DNA from: Echinicola vietnamensis DSM 17526
GTDB taxonomy: Bacteria; Bacteroidota; Bacteroidia; Cytophagales; Cyclobacteriaceae
NCBI RefSeq assembly: GCF_000325705.1
Contig: NC_019904.1
Location: 5,439,501-5,503,500, forward strand
Direction: 5' to 3'
Length of the DNA: 64,000 nt
Shown here: positions 7,644 through 16,298 of the stretch, piece by piece
Layout of the letters: every line of letters begins with the position of its first letter
Numbering within the stretch: the first letter of the stretch is position 1
Made by a program: the position numbers and the translations under genes
Notes under the pieces: generated by a model
What the model saw: the letters and a program-made list of their open reading frames with translations, nothing else
The model's database searches: none
Told to the model about the DNA's origin: nothing

Positions 7644-10600
7644 ATGGATATGACAAAAGCAAACCGGATACCTGCATTAATTATTCTGCTCCTCTGCTGC
7701 TTGCCCGCATTCACGTGGGCGCAAAGCGGAGACCAAATCCTCGATGGCATAGGGGAAACTGACTTGATCGCCCGCTACCGCTTGGACAAAGATGCCAAGG
7801 ACTGGTCACGAAACAACCTCCATGCCCAGCTAAAAGGACATGGAACCTCTTTTGTCAAAGATGAAACGTTCAGCAGTGTACTTGCCCTTTCAGGAGAAAA
7901 AGGTGCTTTTGTTTCCATTCCACCAGAGACCCTAAGAGGCTTGGAATCCATGAGCATTTCCTGTTGGGTATTCCTCATGGAAAACGCGCCGGGACAATTG
8001 CTGTTCAATATCGGCAGCGAAACCGAAAACCGCCTGCTGATGGCGCCCTCGGGAACCGAAGATGGCAAAACGGCCCTCGCCCTGCTCACCACCCCTTCCG
8101 GAAAAAAATATGTCCTCGAAGGCAAGCCCTTGGAAACAGGAAAATGGCATCACCTCACCTTGGTGCTGGACATCCCCGATAAAGTCGCCCGCTATTACCT
8201 CAATGGCGAAAAAACAGCTGAAATCACGGCACCTTTAGACCTGACCAGCTTATTTGAAAGTACTCCTTCCCCATCTTTCGTTACGATCGGAAAACCCGCT
8301 TCTCCGGACGATCCCTACCTAAAGGCCAAACTGCATGATTTCAGGATTTACCGGACCCCGCTAACCGCCGGGCAGGTGGCTAACATCCACCGGAACGCCT
8401 TGCAAGGTGAAGGGGAAAGCAGGGTGAATGAGCAAAAGCAACCGGAGGATGACCTGCAGGTATTTGCAGAAGGCCACCCCCAACTGTACAGCGAATACCT
8501 GACCGGAGTAGATGATGTGCAAGTAGCCACCGAAACGGGGCACCTCCCACGACTTCCCCGCTATGTAAACGGTACGTACCGCGATGGGATCAACGGCCCC
8601 AAAGTACGGGTCATTTGGCCGGCTCCAAAAGACAATCACCAGGTGCAGGAACCTGGTAAATATACTGTCAAAGGTAAAATCGCGGGGTCTTCCATTGTCC
8701 CTGTCGCCACAGTGACGATCAAAGAAAAGGTAGATGAAGCTGTCCCGGAGCAAAGCTTGGAAGCATTCGGGCTGGACGCGGTAAGCCTGGAAACGGATAT
8801 CCATGGCCATTCCTCTAAATTCATCGAAAACCGCGACAAGTTCATCAGCACCTTGGCCGGCACCAATCCGGACGATTTCCTGTACATGTTCCGAAACGCC
8901 TTTGGCCAGGAGCAGCCTGCTGGAGCGGTTCCCTTGGGCGTGTGGGACAGCCAGGAAACCAAATTGCGCGGCCATGCCACGGGGCACTATTTGACGGCCA
9001 TTGCCCAGGCCTACGCCAGTACCGGCTATGACACTGCCCTGCAGGCCAACTTTGCCGACAAAATGGCCTATATGGTCAACACCCTATATAATTTGTCCCA
9101 AATGGCAGGAAAACCATCCGCCGAGGCAGATGGCCATAACGCGGACCCTACGGCAGTTCCCATGGGACCTGGCAAGGATTTCTATGACTCCGACCTTAGC
9201 GAAGAGGGCATTCGTACCGATTATTGGAATTGGGGCGAGGGATATATCAGTGCCTATCCTCCTGACCAATTCATCATGCTCGAGCATGGCGCCAAATATG
9301 GTGGACAAAAAGACCAAGTGTGGGCACCTTACTACACCCTCCACAAGATCTTGGCAGGGTTAATGGATATCTATGAAGTAAGTGGAAACGAAAAAGCCCT
9401 CTCCGTGGCCAAAGGCATGGGCACTTGGGTAGCCGCTCGACTGGACAAACTGCCCACCAGCACCCTGATCAGCATGTGGAACACGTATATTGCCGGGGAG
9501 TTTGGTGGGATGAACGAAGCGATGGCCAGACTGTACCGAATCACCGGCAGCTCCCGGTATTTGGCGGCAGCAAAATTATTCGACAACATCACCGTATTCT
9601 ATGGAAATGCGGACCATGACCATGGACTGGCCAAAAATGTGGACACCTTCCGTGGCCTGCATGCCAATCAGCACATTCCCCAGATCATGGGCGCTTTGGA
9701 AATGTACCGGGACACCGAATCTGCCCCCTACTTTCATATCGCCGACAACTTCTGGCATATTGCCACCAATGATTATATGTACAGTATTGGAGGGGTTGCG
9801 GGTGCCCGGACCCCTGCGAATGCAGAGTGTTTCACCACCGAGCCGGCAACCCTCTATGAATTTGGTTTCTCGGCCGGTGGACAAAATGAGACCTGTGCCA
9901 CCTACAACATGCTCAAACTTAGCAGAAACCTGTTTTTATTCCAGCAGGACCCTGCCTATATGGATTATTATGAACGGGGACTTTACAACCATATCCTGGC
10001 CTCGGTCGCCAAGGACAGCCCTGCCAACACCTACCATGTTCCCCTCAGGCCGGGTTCGATCAAGCAATTTGGAAACCCCAAAATGAAAGGCTTCACCTGC
10101 TGCAACGGAACAGCCATTGAAAGCAGCACCAAACTCCAAAACAGCATTTATTTCAAAAGTGTCGATGACCAAAGCCTTTATGTCAACTTATTTGTTCCCT
10201 CTACCCTGCATTGGAAAGAAAGAAACCTGACCATCGTCCAGTCTACTGCCTTTCCCAAGGAAGACCATACCCGCCTGACCGTACAGGGCAAAGGGAAGTT
10301 TGTTCTCAAGATTAGGGTACCCCAATGGGCCACCGAAGGCATCAAGGTATCCATCAACGGCAAACCAGCACAGGTCGATGCTGTCCCAGGAACCTACGCC
10401 ACCATCCAACGTAAGTGGAAAAATGGCGACACCATTGACATCAACATCCCCTTCCAATTCCACTTGGAACCTGTCATGGACCAGCAAAACATTGCCAGCC
10501 TATTTTATGGTCCCGTATTGCTGGCCGCCCAGGAAGAGGAGCCACGAAAGGAATGGCGGAAAGTAACCCTGAATGCCAAAAATATCGGAGCCACCATCAA

Positions 10601-10709
10601 TGGAAATCCGGAAGCATTGGAATTTACCATCGACGGGGTGACCTACAAACCTTTCTATGAAACCTATGGACGACATTCGGTCTACCTGGACGTCACCTTA
10701 GAAGATTAA
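7644..10709 (+). CDS. Secreted GH127/GH146-type (DUF1680) enzyme with LamG and Ig-like domains
   Basis: About 1021 residues. A signal peptide (LIILLLCCLPAFTWAQ) is followed by a LamG/concanavalin-like domain (about 30-245; GKWHHLTLVLDIP, KLHDFRIYRTPLT), a Bacterial Ig-like group 4 domain (LPRYVNGTYRDG, VRVIWPAPKD, PGKYTVKGKI), then the DUF1680 catalytic region (from about 355) with KLRGHATGHYLTAIAQAYAS. The zinc/catalytic signatures GGQNETCATYNMLKL (Glu about 749, Cys 751) and FTCCNGTAIESS (paired Cys about 819-820) are intact. Characterised members are beta-L-arabinofuranosidases acting on plant or algal glycans, using a Cys nucleophile held by zinc. ATG 7644 starts just before the signal peptide; ATG 7650 is an alternative. 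The gene stands alone, so its polysaccharide is unknown. Confidence 0.9.
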   Translation: MDMTKANRIPALIILLLCCLPAFTWAQSGDQILDGIGETDLIARYRLDKDAKDWSRNNLHAQLKGHGTSFVKDETFSSVLALSGEKGAFVSIPPETLRGLESMSISCWVFLMENAPGQLLFNIGSETENRLLMAPSGTEDGKTALALLTTPSGKKYVLEGKPLETGKWHHLTLVLDIPDKVARYYLNGEKTAEITAPLDLTSLFESTPSPSFVTIGKPASPDDPYLKAKLHDFRIYRTPLTAGQVANIHRNALQGEGESRVNEQKQPEDDLQVFAEGHPQLYSEYLTGVDDVQVATETGHLPRLPRYVNGTYRDGINGPKVRVIWPAPKDNHQVQEPGKYTVKGKIAGSSIVPVATVTIKEKVDEAVPEQSLEAFGLDAVSLETDIHGHSSKFIENRDKFISTLAGTNPDDFLYMFRNAFGQEQPAGAVPLGVWDSQETKLRGHATGHYLTAIAQAYASTGYDTALQANFADKMAYMVNTLYNLSQMAGKPSAEADGHNADPTAVPMGPGKDFYDSDLSEEGIRTDYWNWGEGYISAYPPDQFIMLEHGAKYGGQKDQVWAPYYTLHKILAGLMDIYEVSGNEKALSVAKGMGTWVAARLDKLPTSTLISMWNTYIAGEFGGMNEAMARLYRITGSSRYLAAAKLFDNITVFYGNADHDHGLAKNVDTFRGLHANQHIPQIMGALEMYRDTESAPYFHIADNFWHIATNDYMYSIGGVAGARTPANAECFTTEPATLYEFGFSAGGQNETCATYNMLKLSRNLFLFQQDPAYMDYYERGLYNHILASVAKDSPANTYHVPLRPGSIKQFGNPKMKGFTCCNGTAIESSTKLQNSIYFKSVDDQSLYVNLFVPSTLHWKERNLTIVQSTAFPKEDHTRLTVQGKGKFVLKIRVPQWATEGIKVSINGKPAQVDAVPGTYATIQRKWKNGDTIDINIPFQFHLEPVMDQQNIASLFYGPVLLAAQEEEPRKEWRKVTLNAKNIGATINGNPEALEFTIDGVTYKPFYETYGRHSVYLDVTLED

Positions 10710-10730
10710 TTAAATGGAAAAAAACAAAAA

Positions 10731-10758
10731 AAGAAGGGCTCGAAACCCTTCTTTTTTT
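10731..10758. terminator. Bidirectional rho-independent terminator
   Basis: Perfect stem AAGAAGGG / CCCTTCTT (10731-10738 and 10746-10753) with a 7-nt loop, followed on the plus strand by a T run. The A-rich sequence before it (10718-10730) gives a T run on the minus strand too. It separates the convergent glycosidase and DUF4625 lipoprotein genes. Confidence 0.88.
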
Positions 10759-10816
10759 GTCATATCCTGTGGTGATTGGTCAAACCATGGGCCTGCATGG
10801 CCGCCCAGGTGCCGCA

Positions 10817-11281
10817 TTACTCTATTTTAATGCTCAGCCCCTGGATGGTCTGCCAGCCCTCCTGATCGGTCACGCGGATCATAAAATGGTAATCCCCAGG
10901 ATCGATATCCTCAGGAATATCTATTTCTGCAGTACCTTCATATTCGTTCAGGCCTGAAGGAATCTGGTAGGTCTGAATAAAAAGCATTGGATTCACCGGA
11001 GCCTTGACCGGTTCTTCCTCGCAGTCATTGACCTCGGTACTGTGGGTATGATGGTCAAAATTATGGTGGATATCCACGCTGAATCCTCCCAGTTCCACAT
11101 TATCCCTGAACAATGCCCTGAACTGCACAGTGGATCCCCGCTCCAAGACACTGCACTGAAGTGGGAAAGAGGAATCGGTTACGATGATCTCCGGATATTC
11201 GGTATCAATAACGGGCTTTTCCCCGTCGCCACAAGCTGAAAACAGCAGCGCCATCAGCAAGATGTACCAGTTTTTTTTCAT
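10817..11281 (-). CDS. DUF4625-type lipoprotein with His-rich loop
   Basis: 154 residues with a lipoprotein signal (LLMALLFSACGDGE, lipid Cys near 17). The body is one Ig-like beta domain of the DUF4625 type: RGSTVQFRALFRDNVELGGF, then a metal-binding-looking DIHHNFDHHTHSTE stretch, and the closing IDIPEDIDPGDYHFMIRVTD. It starts 19 bases after the TonB receptor stop, so it is the second gene of that operon. The divergent gene at 13872 carries two copies of the same domain. Histidine clusters and pairing with an outer-membrane receptor suggest surface capture of zinc or another divalent metal; this is an inference from composition and context. Confidence 0.8.
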   Translation of the reverse strand: MKKNWYILLMALLFSACGDGEKPVIDTEYPEIIVTDSSFPLQCSVLERGSTVQFRALFRDNVELGGFSVDIHHNFDHHTHSTEVNDCEEEPVKAPVNPMLFIQTYQIPSGLNEYEGTAEIDIPEDIDPGDYHFMIRVTDQEGWQTIQGLSIKIE

Positions 11282-11299
11282 AATATATTGTCCTAATGT

Positions 11300-13531
11300 T
11301 TAAAATTCATACTTCAATGAAAGGCTGATGTTCCTGCCCGCTTCGGGCAAACTGATCAGCCGATAAAAGCTGGTGTGATTCAGGTAACGGGTATTGAGCA
11401 GGTTCTGCACCTGAAGGTCCGCTTGAATAGGCTGTTGAAACACCTTGACCTTGGCCCCTGCCCTGAGATGCACCAACTGATAGCCCTCCGTCACTTTTTC
11501 TGGTGGTACGATATTGGCCTGTCTGGCCGTCGCCCGTAAGTCCACGGCGAAATAAGGGCTGAAAAAGCTCTCCGTGCCCAATGGCTGGTAGGTAATATTT
11601 ACGATACCGGAAGGAGGCGGCGAAAAAGGAAGGGTATACCCCCGTTTTGCCCCTGACTGCTGCTCACTGTACACATACTCCCCAATAAGCTCTGCACTCC
11701 ATTGTGGAGTAAACCGGTAAACGGCATTGAACTCAGCCCCATAGCGCAGTACTTCGGCTTGCGTATAGTTGAAAACCTGGTTCCCGGCCCCGTAAAGGAT
11801 ATCCAATTCAGCAGTGGGGTTCAGGTAAATATAATTTGAGAAATAATTGAGAAAAGGGCTAAAGGCCACTTGCCAGTTTTCTTTTTTCAGCTCGGCCTCC
11901 ACGTCCAACTGGAGAGATCGCTCCGGATCCAGATCAGGATTGCCCTTTTCATAGCGAAAATAATGATAATTCACGCCATTGGCTGCCAGCTCCTTGGCGA
12001 TGGGCATGCGAAAGCTTGTCCCCAGGTTGCCTTTGAGGCTCAGGTCTCCCGGCAGGAAATTAACCCCTACTGACCAAACGAAACTGTCAAAATCCCTGCG
12101 AAAATCCGATGATCGGTATAAATAATCCGATGGAGCTGCCTGATCGGCATGCTCTACACTTGGGAACCAATCTTGGTACGCTTCCACATGAATACGACTG
12201 TGATCATAGCGCAAGGCCGCCGTCAGCTTCCACAAGGGACTGACACTGAATTTCTCAATGGCAAACACCCCATAACTGTACTGTTGGAATGCAGGAATCA
12301 AAAACCCCCAACCTCCAATGGTATTATCCTGATATTCTCCACTGGCACCTAACATGATTTGGTGCTTGTCCAAGAACCACTCGTCCTTGAGGTTTAGCGA
12401 AAATACATGCTTGTCAAATGCCCGTTCCTGTGAGGAAGGATAAGGCATCTCCGCCGGATATAGCGGCGGCATATAACCGTGGTTCACGTATTGGCTCCAT
12501 TCCTTGCGGTCATTCCGTTGATAGGCCAAGTCCAATTGAATGAACTGCTTTCCGGCCGCATAGCTGGCCCGGTTGATGACCTTGGTATGGGTTACTTCCT
12601 GATAAGGGAGCAGAATATCCCTACTGGACCGATCGTGGACAGCAGCATCCACCTGTCGGGGCTCCAACCCGTGGGCATTGGCAAAAAAACCGGACCTTGT
12701 ACGCACGCGGCTAACCGTCAAGGCATTTCTGAAGTGCTTCCCCAGGTACCCTATCCTGCCCGAAAAATCCAATTCCCGCCCTGCGGTATTCCGTACATCC
12801 CCTTGGTGCAGGGCCACGCCGAAATCATATACAAAGACAGAGTCCACGGGCACGTTGAAGTCGCCATAATCGGCCAAGGTAAACCGGCCCTCGACAAACC
12901 AGTTGTCCTTTCGTGCGGTAACATTTGCCGAACCACCTATCCAGCCGTTATTGGACCTTCCGCCCAATTCAACAGAACCGCCGACCCCTTCCTCGGCTGG
13001 CGGCAATTTATCCCGGATATCGATCACTCCGGCGATGGCATCAGAACCGTACTTAAAGGAGGCAGGCCCTTTGATGATCATGACCTGTTCAGCAGCATAT
13101 TGGTCCACCTCCAATCCATGGTCTGCCCCCCATTGCTGGCCTTCGTGCTTGACCCCGTTTTCGACGACCATCACTTGGTTAAACCCCAAACCGCGGATCA
13201 GTGGCTTGGAGGCTCCCGAACCTATCCCGATGGTACTGATCCCGGGCACACGCTCCAGGGATTTCATCAGGCTTCCTCCTCGGTTTTCACGGATAAAATC
13301 CTGCCTGACCAATGCCACGCTATTGGAGATTTCCCTTTTGACCATCGCGGCCTGATCGACCACCACTACTTCGTCCAAGTCCTGGTATTCCGAAGCAGTA
13401 TCCTGCTTGGACAACTTGGTCGTGTCCTGTCCCATCATGGGGAACCCGTTGTGGGCGAGGGCCGGTGATGTCCCGTAGAACAAACCTCCAGCGATGCACA
13501 GGAAGAAAATTAAGCGTATTGGAAAGGTCAT
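11300..13531 (-). CDS. TonB-dependent outer-membrane receptor, putative metal importer
   Basis: 743 residues from the ATG at 13531. Signal peptide (LIFFLCIAGGLFYGTSPALA), a short linker, a plug domain (EVVVVDQAAMVKREISNSV, VPGISTIGIGSGASKPLIRG, IKGPASFKYGSDAIAGVID), a His-rich loop (HEGQQWGADHGLEVDQYA), a barrel, and the terminal ISLSLKYEF ending in Phe as outer-membrane barrels do. It has no carboxypeptidase-like N-domain and no STN domain. It resembles zinc- or copper-type receptors (ZnuD-like) more than siderophore receptors. It is followed by the His-rich DUF4625 lipoprotein and preceded by a promoter covered by two 15-bp palindromes. An upstream ATG-like start (13585) would run through the promoter and is rejected. 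Confidence 0.88.
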   Translation of the reverse strand: MTFPIRLIFFLCIAGGLFYGTSPALAHNGFPMMGQDTTKLSKQDTASEYQDLDEVVVVDQAAMVKREISNSVALVRQDFIRENRGGSLMKSLERVPGISTIGIGSGASKPLIRGLGFNQVMVVENGVKHEGQQWGADHGLEVDQYAAEQVMIIKGPASFKYGSDAIAGVIDIRDKLPPAEEGVGGSVELGGRSNNGWIGGSANVTARKDNWFVEGRFTLADYGDFNVPVDSVFVYDFGVALHQGDVRNTAGRELDFSGRIGYLGKHFRNALTVSRVRTRSGFFANAHGLEPRQVDAAVHDRSSRDILLPYQEVTHTKVINRASYAAGKQFIQLDLAYQRNDRKEWSQYVNHGYMPPLYPAEMPYPSSQERAFDKHVFSLNLKDEWFLDKHQIMLGASGEYQDNTIGGWGFLIPAFQQYSYGVFAIEKFSVSPLWKLTAALRYDHSRIHVEAYQDWFPSVEHADQAAPSDYLYRSSDFRRDFDSFVWSVGVNFLPGDLSLKGNLGTSFRMPIAKELAANGVNYHYFRYEKGNPDLDPERSLQLDVEAELKKENWQVAFSPFLNYFSNYIYLNPTAELDILYGAGNQVFNYTQAEVLRYGAEFNAVYRFTPQWSAELIGEYVYSEQQSGAKRGYTLPFSPPPSGIVNITYQPLGTESFFSPYFAVDLRATARQANIVPPEKVTEGYQLVHLRAGAKVKVFQQPIQADLQVQNLLNTRYLNHTSFYRLISLPEAGRNISLSLKYEF

Positions 13532-13542
13532 GAAGCTATAAA

Positions 13543-13557
13543 TGCAATTGAATTGCA
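13543..13557. promoter_or_regulatory. 15-bp operator copy A
   Basis: TGCAATTGAATTGCA, a perfect 6-3-6 inverted repeat. It overlaps the -7 element of the TonB-receptor promoter and the probable start point, where a bound repressor would block transcription. Best copy of four that share TGCAAY-NNN-RTTGCA. Confidence 0.7.
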
Positions 13558-13585
13558 AATATACAAACAATAACCCTTGAAACAA
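13556..13585 (-). promoter_or_regulatory. Promoter of the TonB receptor-DUF4625 operon
   Basis: Minus strand: TTG (13585-13583), 19 nt, TATATTTG (13563-13556), a full match to the Bacteroidota consensus. Operator B covers the TTG and operator A abuts the TATATTTG. Confidence 0.65.
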
Positions 13586-13592
13586 TGTTGCA
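13578..13592. promoter_or_regulatory. 15-bp operator copy B
   Basis: Read on the minus strand: TGCAACATTGTTTCA, one mismatch from TGCAAY-NNN-RTTGCA. It overlaps the TTG of the TonB-receptor promoter. It begins 35 bp from copy A. Confidence 0.55.
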
Positions 13593-13746
13593 CAAAAGAA
13601 TCTAATGGTCCGCAGGATGTCGTTCTTATTTTTTATCCGACCAAAAAAAATGTAACGACCTTAAATAATCCCTTCTGGATCCGTGTTTTACATGATATTG
13701 TCAGCCCTGAACCATTTCACCTAACGGATAAAATTTTCCACCTGAC

Positions 13747-13777
13747 TTGATTTTGCAACATTATTGCATCATATTTG
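13747..13777 (+). promoter_or_regulatory. Promoter of the two-domain His-rich lipoprotein
   Basis: TTG (13747-13749), 20 nt, CATATTTG (13770-13777), one mismatch from TAnnTTTG. Operator C lies inside the spacer and operator D directly after the -7 element. Confidence 0.55.
13754..13768. promoter_or_regulatory. 15-bp operator copy C
   Basis: TGCAACATTATTGCA, fully matching TGCAAY-NNN-RTTGCA. It sits between the -33 and -7 elements of the plus-strand promoter. Confidence 0.65.
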
Positions 13778-13792
13778 CGCAACAAAGTTGCA
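13778..13792. promoter_or_regulatory. 15-bp operator copy D
   Basis: Read on the minus strand: TGCAACTTTGTTGCG, one mismatch from the consensus. It directly follows the -7 element of the plus-strand promoter, starting 24 bp from copy C. Confidence 0.6.
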
Positions 13793-13871
13793 AAAACACA
13801 TCTAATGTAACCAGGATTTCAATACCCCTGTTAGCAGTAGTCATAAATCAATTTCAATAATTCTTAACATC

Positions 13872-14642
13872 ATGAACAAATTAAAACACATCTTTCTGAT
13901 TACCCTATTAGGGTTGGTACTGTTCTCCTGCCAGGATGACGAAGACCAAACTTTTAATGCCCCAGTTATCTCCGATTTTGAATTTGGAGAAGGTAGCTCC
14001 CATTCCTCAGAACCAGTGGCCTACCGGGGCGGTGACCTCCACATGGAAGCCAATATACAGGCAGAAGTGAACGTCACCTCTATTACCGTTACCATTCATG
14101 GTCATGACCTGGAAGTAGGCGAAGGGGAAACCGAATGGGACTTTTCCCAAACCTATACCGATGATAAGTACATGGTCAAAAACCCTACCTTCCACGAGCA
14201 CATAGACATCCCGGCCACTGCGCCCGTTGGGGAGTACCATGTAGTACTGGAAGTAACGGACGAAGCTGGAAACACCACTGAAGAAGAAGGACACTTGGAG
14301 ATCATGTCTCCTGTGACCATCAGTGAATTCCACATGGACGAAAGCGTAGTTAGGGGATCAGATTTCCATGTAGATTTCATGATTGAAGCGATCCACGGTA
14401 TCCATATGGTTTCAGTAGACATCCATGCCCATGGCCTTACCCCAGGTGAAGGTGAAGCAGAATGGCACTTTGACCAAGTATTTGAGGAAGGATATCATGG
14501 CCTTACCGAAGCGGAATTCCACGAACATATAGAGGTGCCTTCCACTGCTCCTGCAGGTGAATACCATGTGGTATTCAGTGTTGAAGATGAAGAAGGTAAC
14601 ATCCAGGAATACGACACCCACCTCGATGTAACGGCCAACTGA
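13872..14642 (+). CDS. Two-domain His-rich DUF4625-type lipoprotein
   Basis: 256 residues with a lipoprotein signal (ITLLGLVLFSCQDDED). Two tandem Ig-like domains follow, each about 110 residues, each with an ITVTIHGHDLE- or VDIHAHGLTPGEGE-type strand and ending in HEHIDIPATAPVGEYHVV or HEHIEVPSTAPAGEYHVV. Histidine is strongly enriched. The domains are clearly related to the single-domain lipoprotein at 10817, suggesting duplication and fusion. It is transcribed away from the TonB receptor and both promoters carry the same operator, so all three genes should be co-regulated. A surface or periplasmic metal-binding role, most likely zinc, is inferred. Confidence 0.78.
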   Translation: MNKLKHIFLITLLGLVLFSCQDDEDQTFNAPVISDFEFGEGSSHSSEPVAYRGGDLHMEANIQAEVNVTSITVTIHGHDLEVGEGETEWDFSQTYTDDKYMVKNPTFHEHIDIPATAPVGEYHVVLEVTDEAGNTTEEEGHLEIMSPVTISEFHMDESVVRGSDFHVDFMIEAIHGIHMVSVDIHAHGLTPGEGEAEWHFDQVFEEGYHGLTEAEFHEHIEVPSTAPAGEYHVVFSVEDEEGNIQEYDTHLDVTAN

Positions 14643-14669
14643 TCTGAACAAAAACGATAATCTCATCCT

Positions 14670-14814
14670 AAAGAGGCTGTCTCAGAAATAAATCATCCGT
14701 CATCACGAGCGGAGTGAAGTGATCTCGATGTGCTTTCATTACACGTATGACGAGATTGCTTCTTCCGATATCCATCGGAATCGCAATGACGAGGAATTAT
14801 GAGACAACCTCTTT
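14670..14814. repeat. MITE/REP-like element with 15-bp terminal inverted repeats
   Basis: Ends AAAGAGGCTGTCTCA (14670-14684) and TGAGACAACCTCTTT (14800-14814) pair with one mismatch. Inside are nested arms: CGTCAT...GATCTCG against CGAGAT...ATGACG, and TTCCGATATCCATCGGAA, like the REP sequences scattered in Bacteroidota genomes. The right end runs into seven T, so it can terminate the plus-strand gene. It lies between convergent genes. A second element with related ends is at 47415-47554. Confidence 0.75.
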
Positions 14815-14835
14815 TTTTATGTTTCGTCTTAGCCA

Positions 14836-16131
14836 TCAGCCTTTGGCCGAAGCCCCGTACAATTTCTGTATTTTTTCCTTGAGGAGATCGGTATTGATCA
14901 TCAGCACCGAAATGGCCACGAGCAGCACCATGAACCAGCCCCCCACCAGGTTTAGGCGTGTAAAAAAGCCTACCCACGAAAGCTGGACGGTCATCAGCTC
15001 TTTGTACAGCATGATGGCGACACTGGCCAGGTACCCGAAAGCATCTGCGATATAGAACAGGAACCCCACGGTGCCCTTATATTTCAGTACGGCTACAAAC
15101 CGCTCAAAAATCAAGCAATGAAATAAAATATAGGGCAGGTAAACACAAAACCCCGAGCTGATCATCCAAGTGATCGACCCAACAAGGCCTTGGTCAAAAA
15201 GCAAAGTGGTCAGGACCATCAGCCCACCACTGACCAACGTCAATACCATGCCAAGGTTAAAGGCTTTCTTATTATCCAAAACCAAGATCCCCAAGGCCGA
15301 TATCAGCAGCACCACCAGTGCGATAGGCACCTCAGTGAGGGTAATCAGTTCTGGATTGCCCTTCATTCCCAGCTCTGCCCAAAACTCGACAATAAAATTG
15401 TCCCGAAAATCCCTAACGACCGTGAGCACCACATACATCAGTACCAATCCCAAAAAAGCCCAGCCATGTCGGTTTAAGAAGTCGCGTCTATCGGCTTTTT
15501 TCATGGGCCTTCGCTCGGTTCTGAGCTGCCTGTCCTCTTCACTTGGTCCTTTACAGCGGTCCAGTCCATAAACGGCCGCTACAAACCACGGAAAAAACAC
15601 CAATCCGGTCACCAAGGGCATCCAGCCCTCCGCCACACCAAAGTCCTGCATCATCCATATCCCGGTGGATTTGATCAAACCGGTGCTGAAAATAAAAGTG
15701 GCGCTCAACCCGGCCACAAGCAGTTCCGAATTTTTCCTTCCCTCCAGATAGACCAGCACCAGTCCAAATACCATCCCCAAGGGAAGGCCGTTCAGAAACA
15801 TCATCAGTGGTTTGATGACAGGAGGTGCCACGGCAAACCCGACCAATGCCAGTAATCCAAATCCCACCAAACCTATCAGGGTCAGCATTCTACGACCCGC
15901 CGGCAGGGCCGAAACCACCCGAATTCCTAAAAATTTGGAGAGCATATAGCCCAACACCTGACTAATGATCAAAATGGTCTTGAAATGAAAATCATTCATC
16001 ATTTCCACTCCCTCAAATTGTCCTGCCAAAAAGGACTTACGGACGGCATACATTCCGGTATAGGCCAAAAAGGCGGTTCCTATTAAGGTTAGGTCCGTTT
16101 TGGAAATGGATACATTGCTTAATTTGGCCAT
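14836..16131 (-). CDS. DUF5690-family MFS-like membrane transporter
   Basis: About 431 residues with roughly 12 transmembrane helices; FLAYTGMYAVRKSFLAGQF at the N-terminus and PAGRRMLTLIGLVGFGLLA resemble MFS/organophosphate-antiporter features. The sequence is typical of the DUF5690 family of Bacteroidota. It is divergent from an XRE-cupin regulator whose operon encodes phosphonate-type enzymes, so uptake of an organophosphonate or amine is a reasonable guess. ATG 16131 is preferred; a GTG at 16149 would add six residues. It ends 22 bases from the REP-like element. Confidence 0.75.
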   Translation of the reverse strand: MAKLSNVSISKTDLTLIGTAFLAYTGMYAVRKSFLAGQFEGVEMMNDFHFKTILIISQVLGYMLSKFLGIRVVSALPAGRRMLTLIGLVGFGLLALVGFAVAPPVIKPLMMFLNGLPLGMVFGLVLVYLEGRKNSELLVAGLSATFIFSTGLIKSTGIWMMQDFGVAEGWMPLVTGLVFFPWFVAAVYGLDRCKGPSEEDRQLRTERRPMKKADRRDFLNRHGWAFLGLVLMYVVLTVVRDFRDNFIVEFWAELGMKGNPELITLTEVPIALVVLLISALGILVLDNKKAFNLGMVLTLVSGGLMVLTTLLFDQGLVGSITWMISSGFCVYLPYILFHCLIFERFVAVLKYKGTVGFLFYIADAFGYLASVAIMLYKELMTVQLSWVGFFTRLNLVGGWFMVLLVAISVLMINTDLLKEKIQKLYGASAKG

Positions 16132-16298
16132 GAGTTCTGATCGTTTCACCCAAAGGTAGTCTTAGGGCTATCCATAGCCTTTCCCTATCCGGTTATCAAT
16201 ACGTTAATATTTCATTAACAGAAATTAATTTTCCTGTGAAGAAAATAATATCGACCTTTGAAGCCGTATCCAATGATTGGTAAAACGAAAAACACCTT

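Noticed and set aside
8361..8987. 208-codon minus-strand frame within the glycosidase gene
   Set aside because: Antisense to a gene with signal peptide and intact catalytic motifs.
12479..13468. 329-codon plus-strand frame opposite the TonB receptor
   Set aside because: It is antisense to a clear receptor with plug and barrel motifs, and has no domain pattern.
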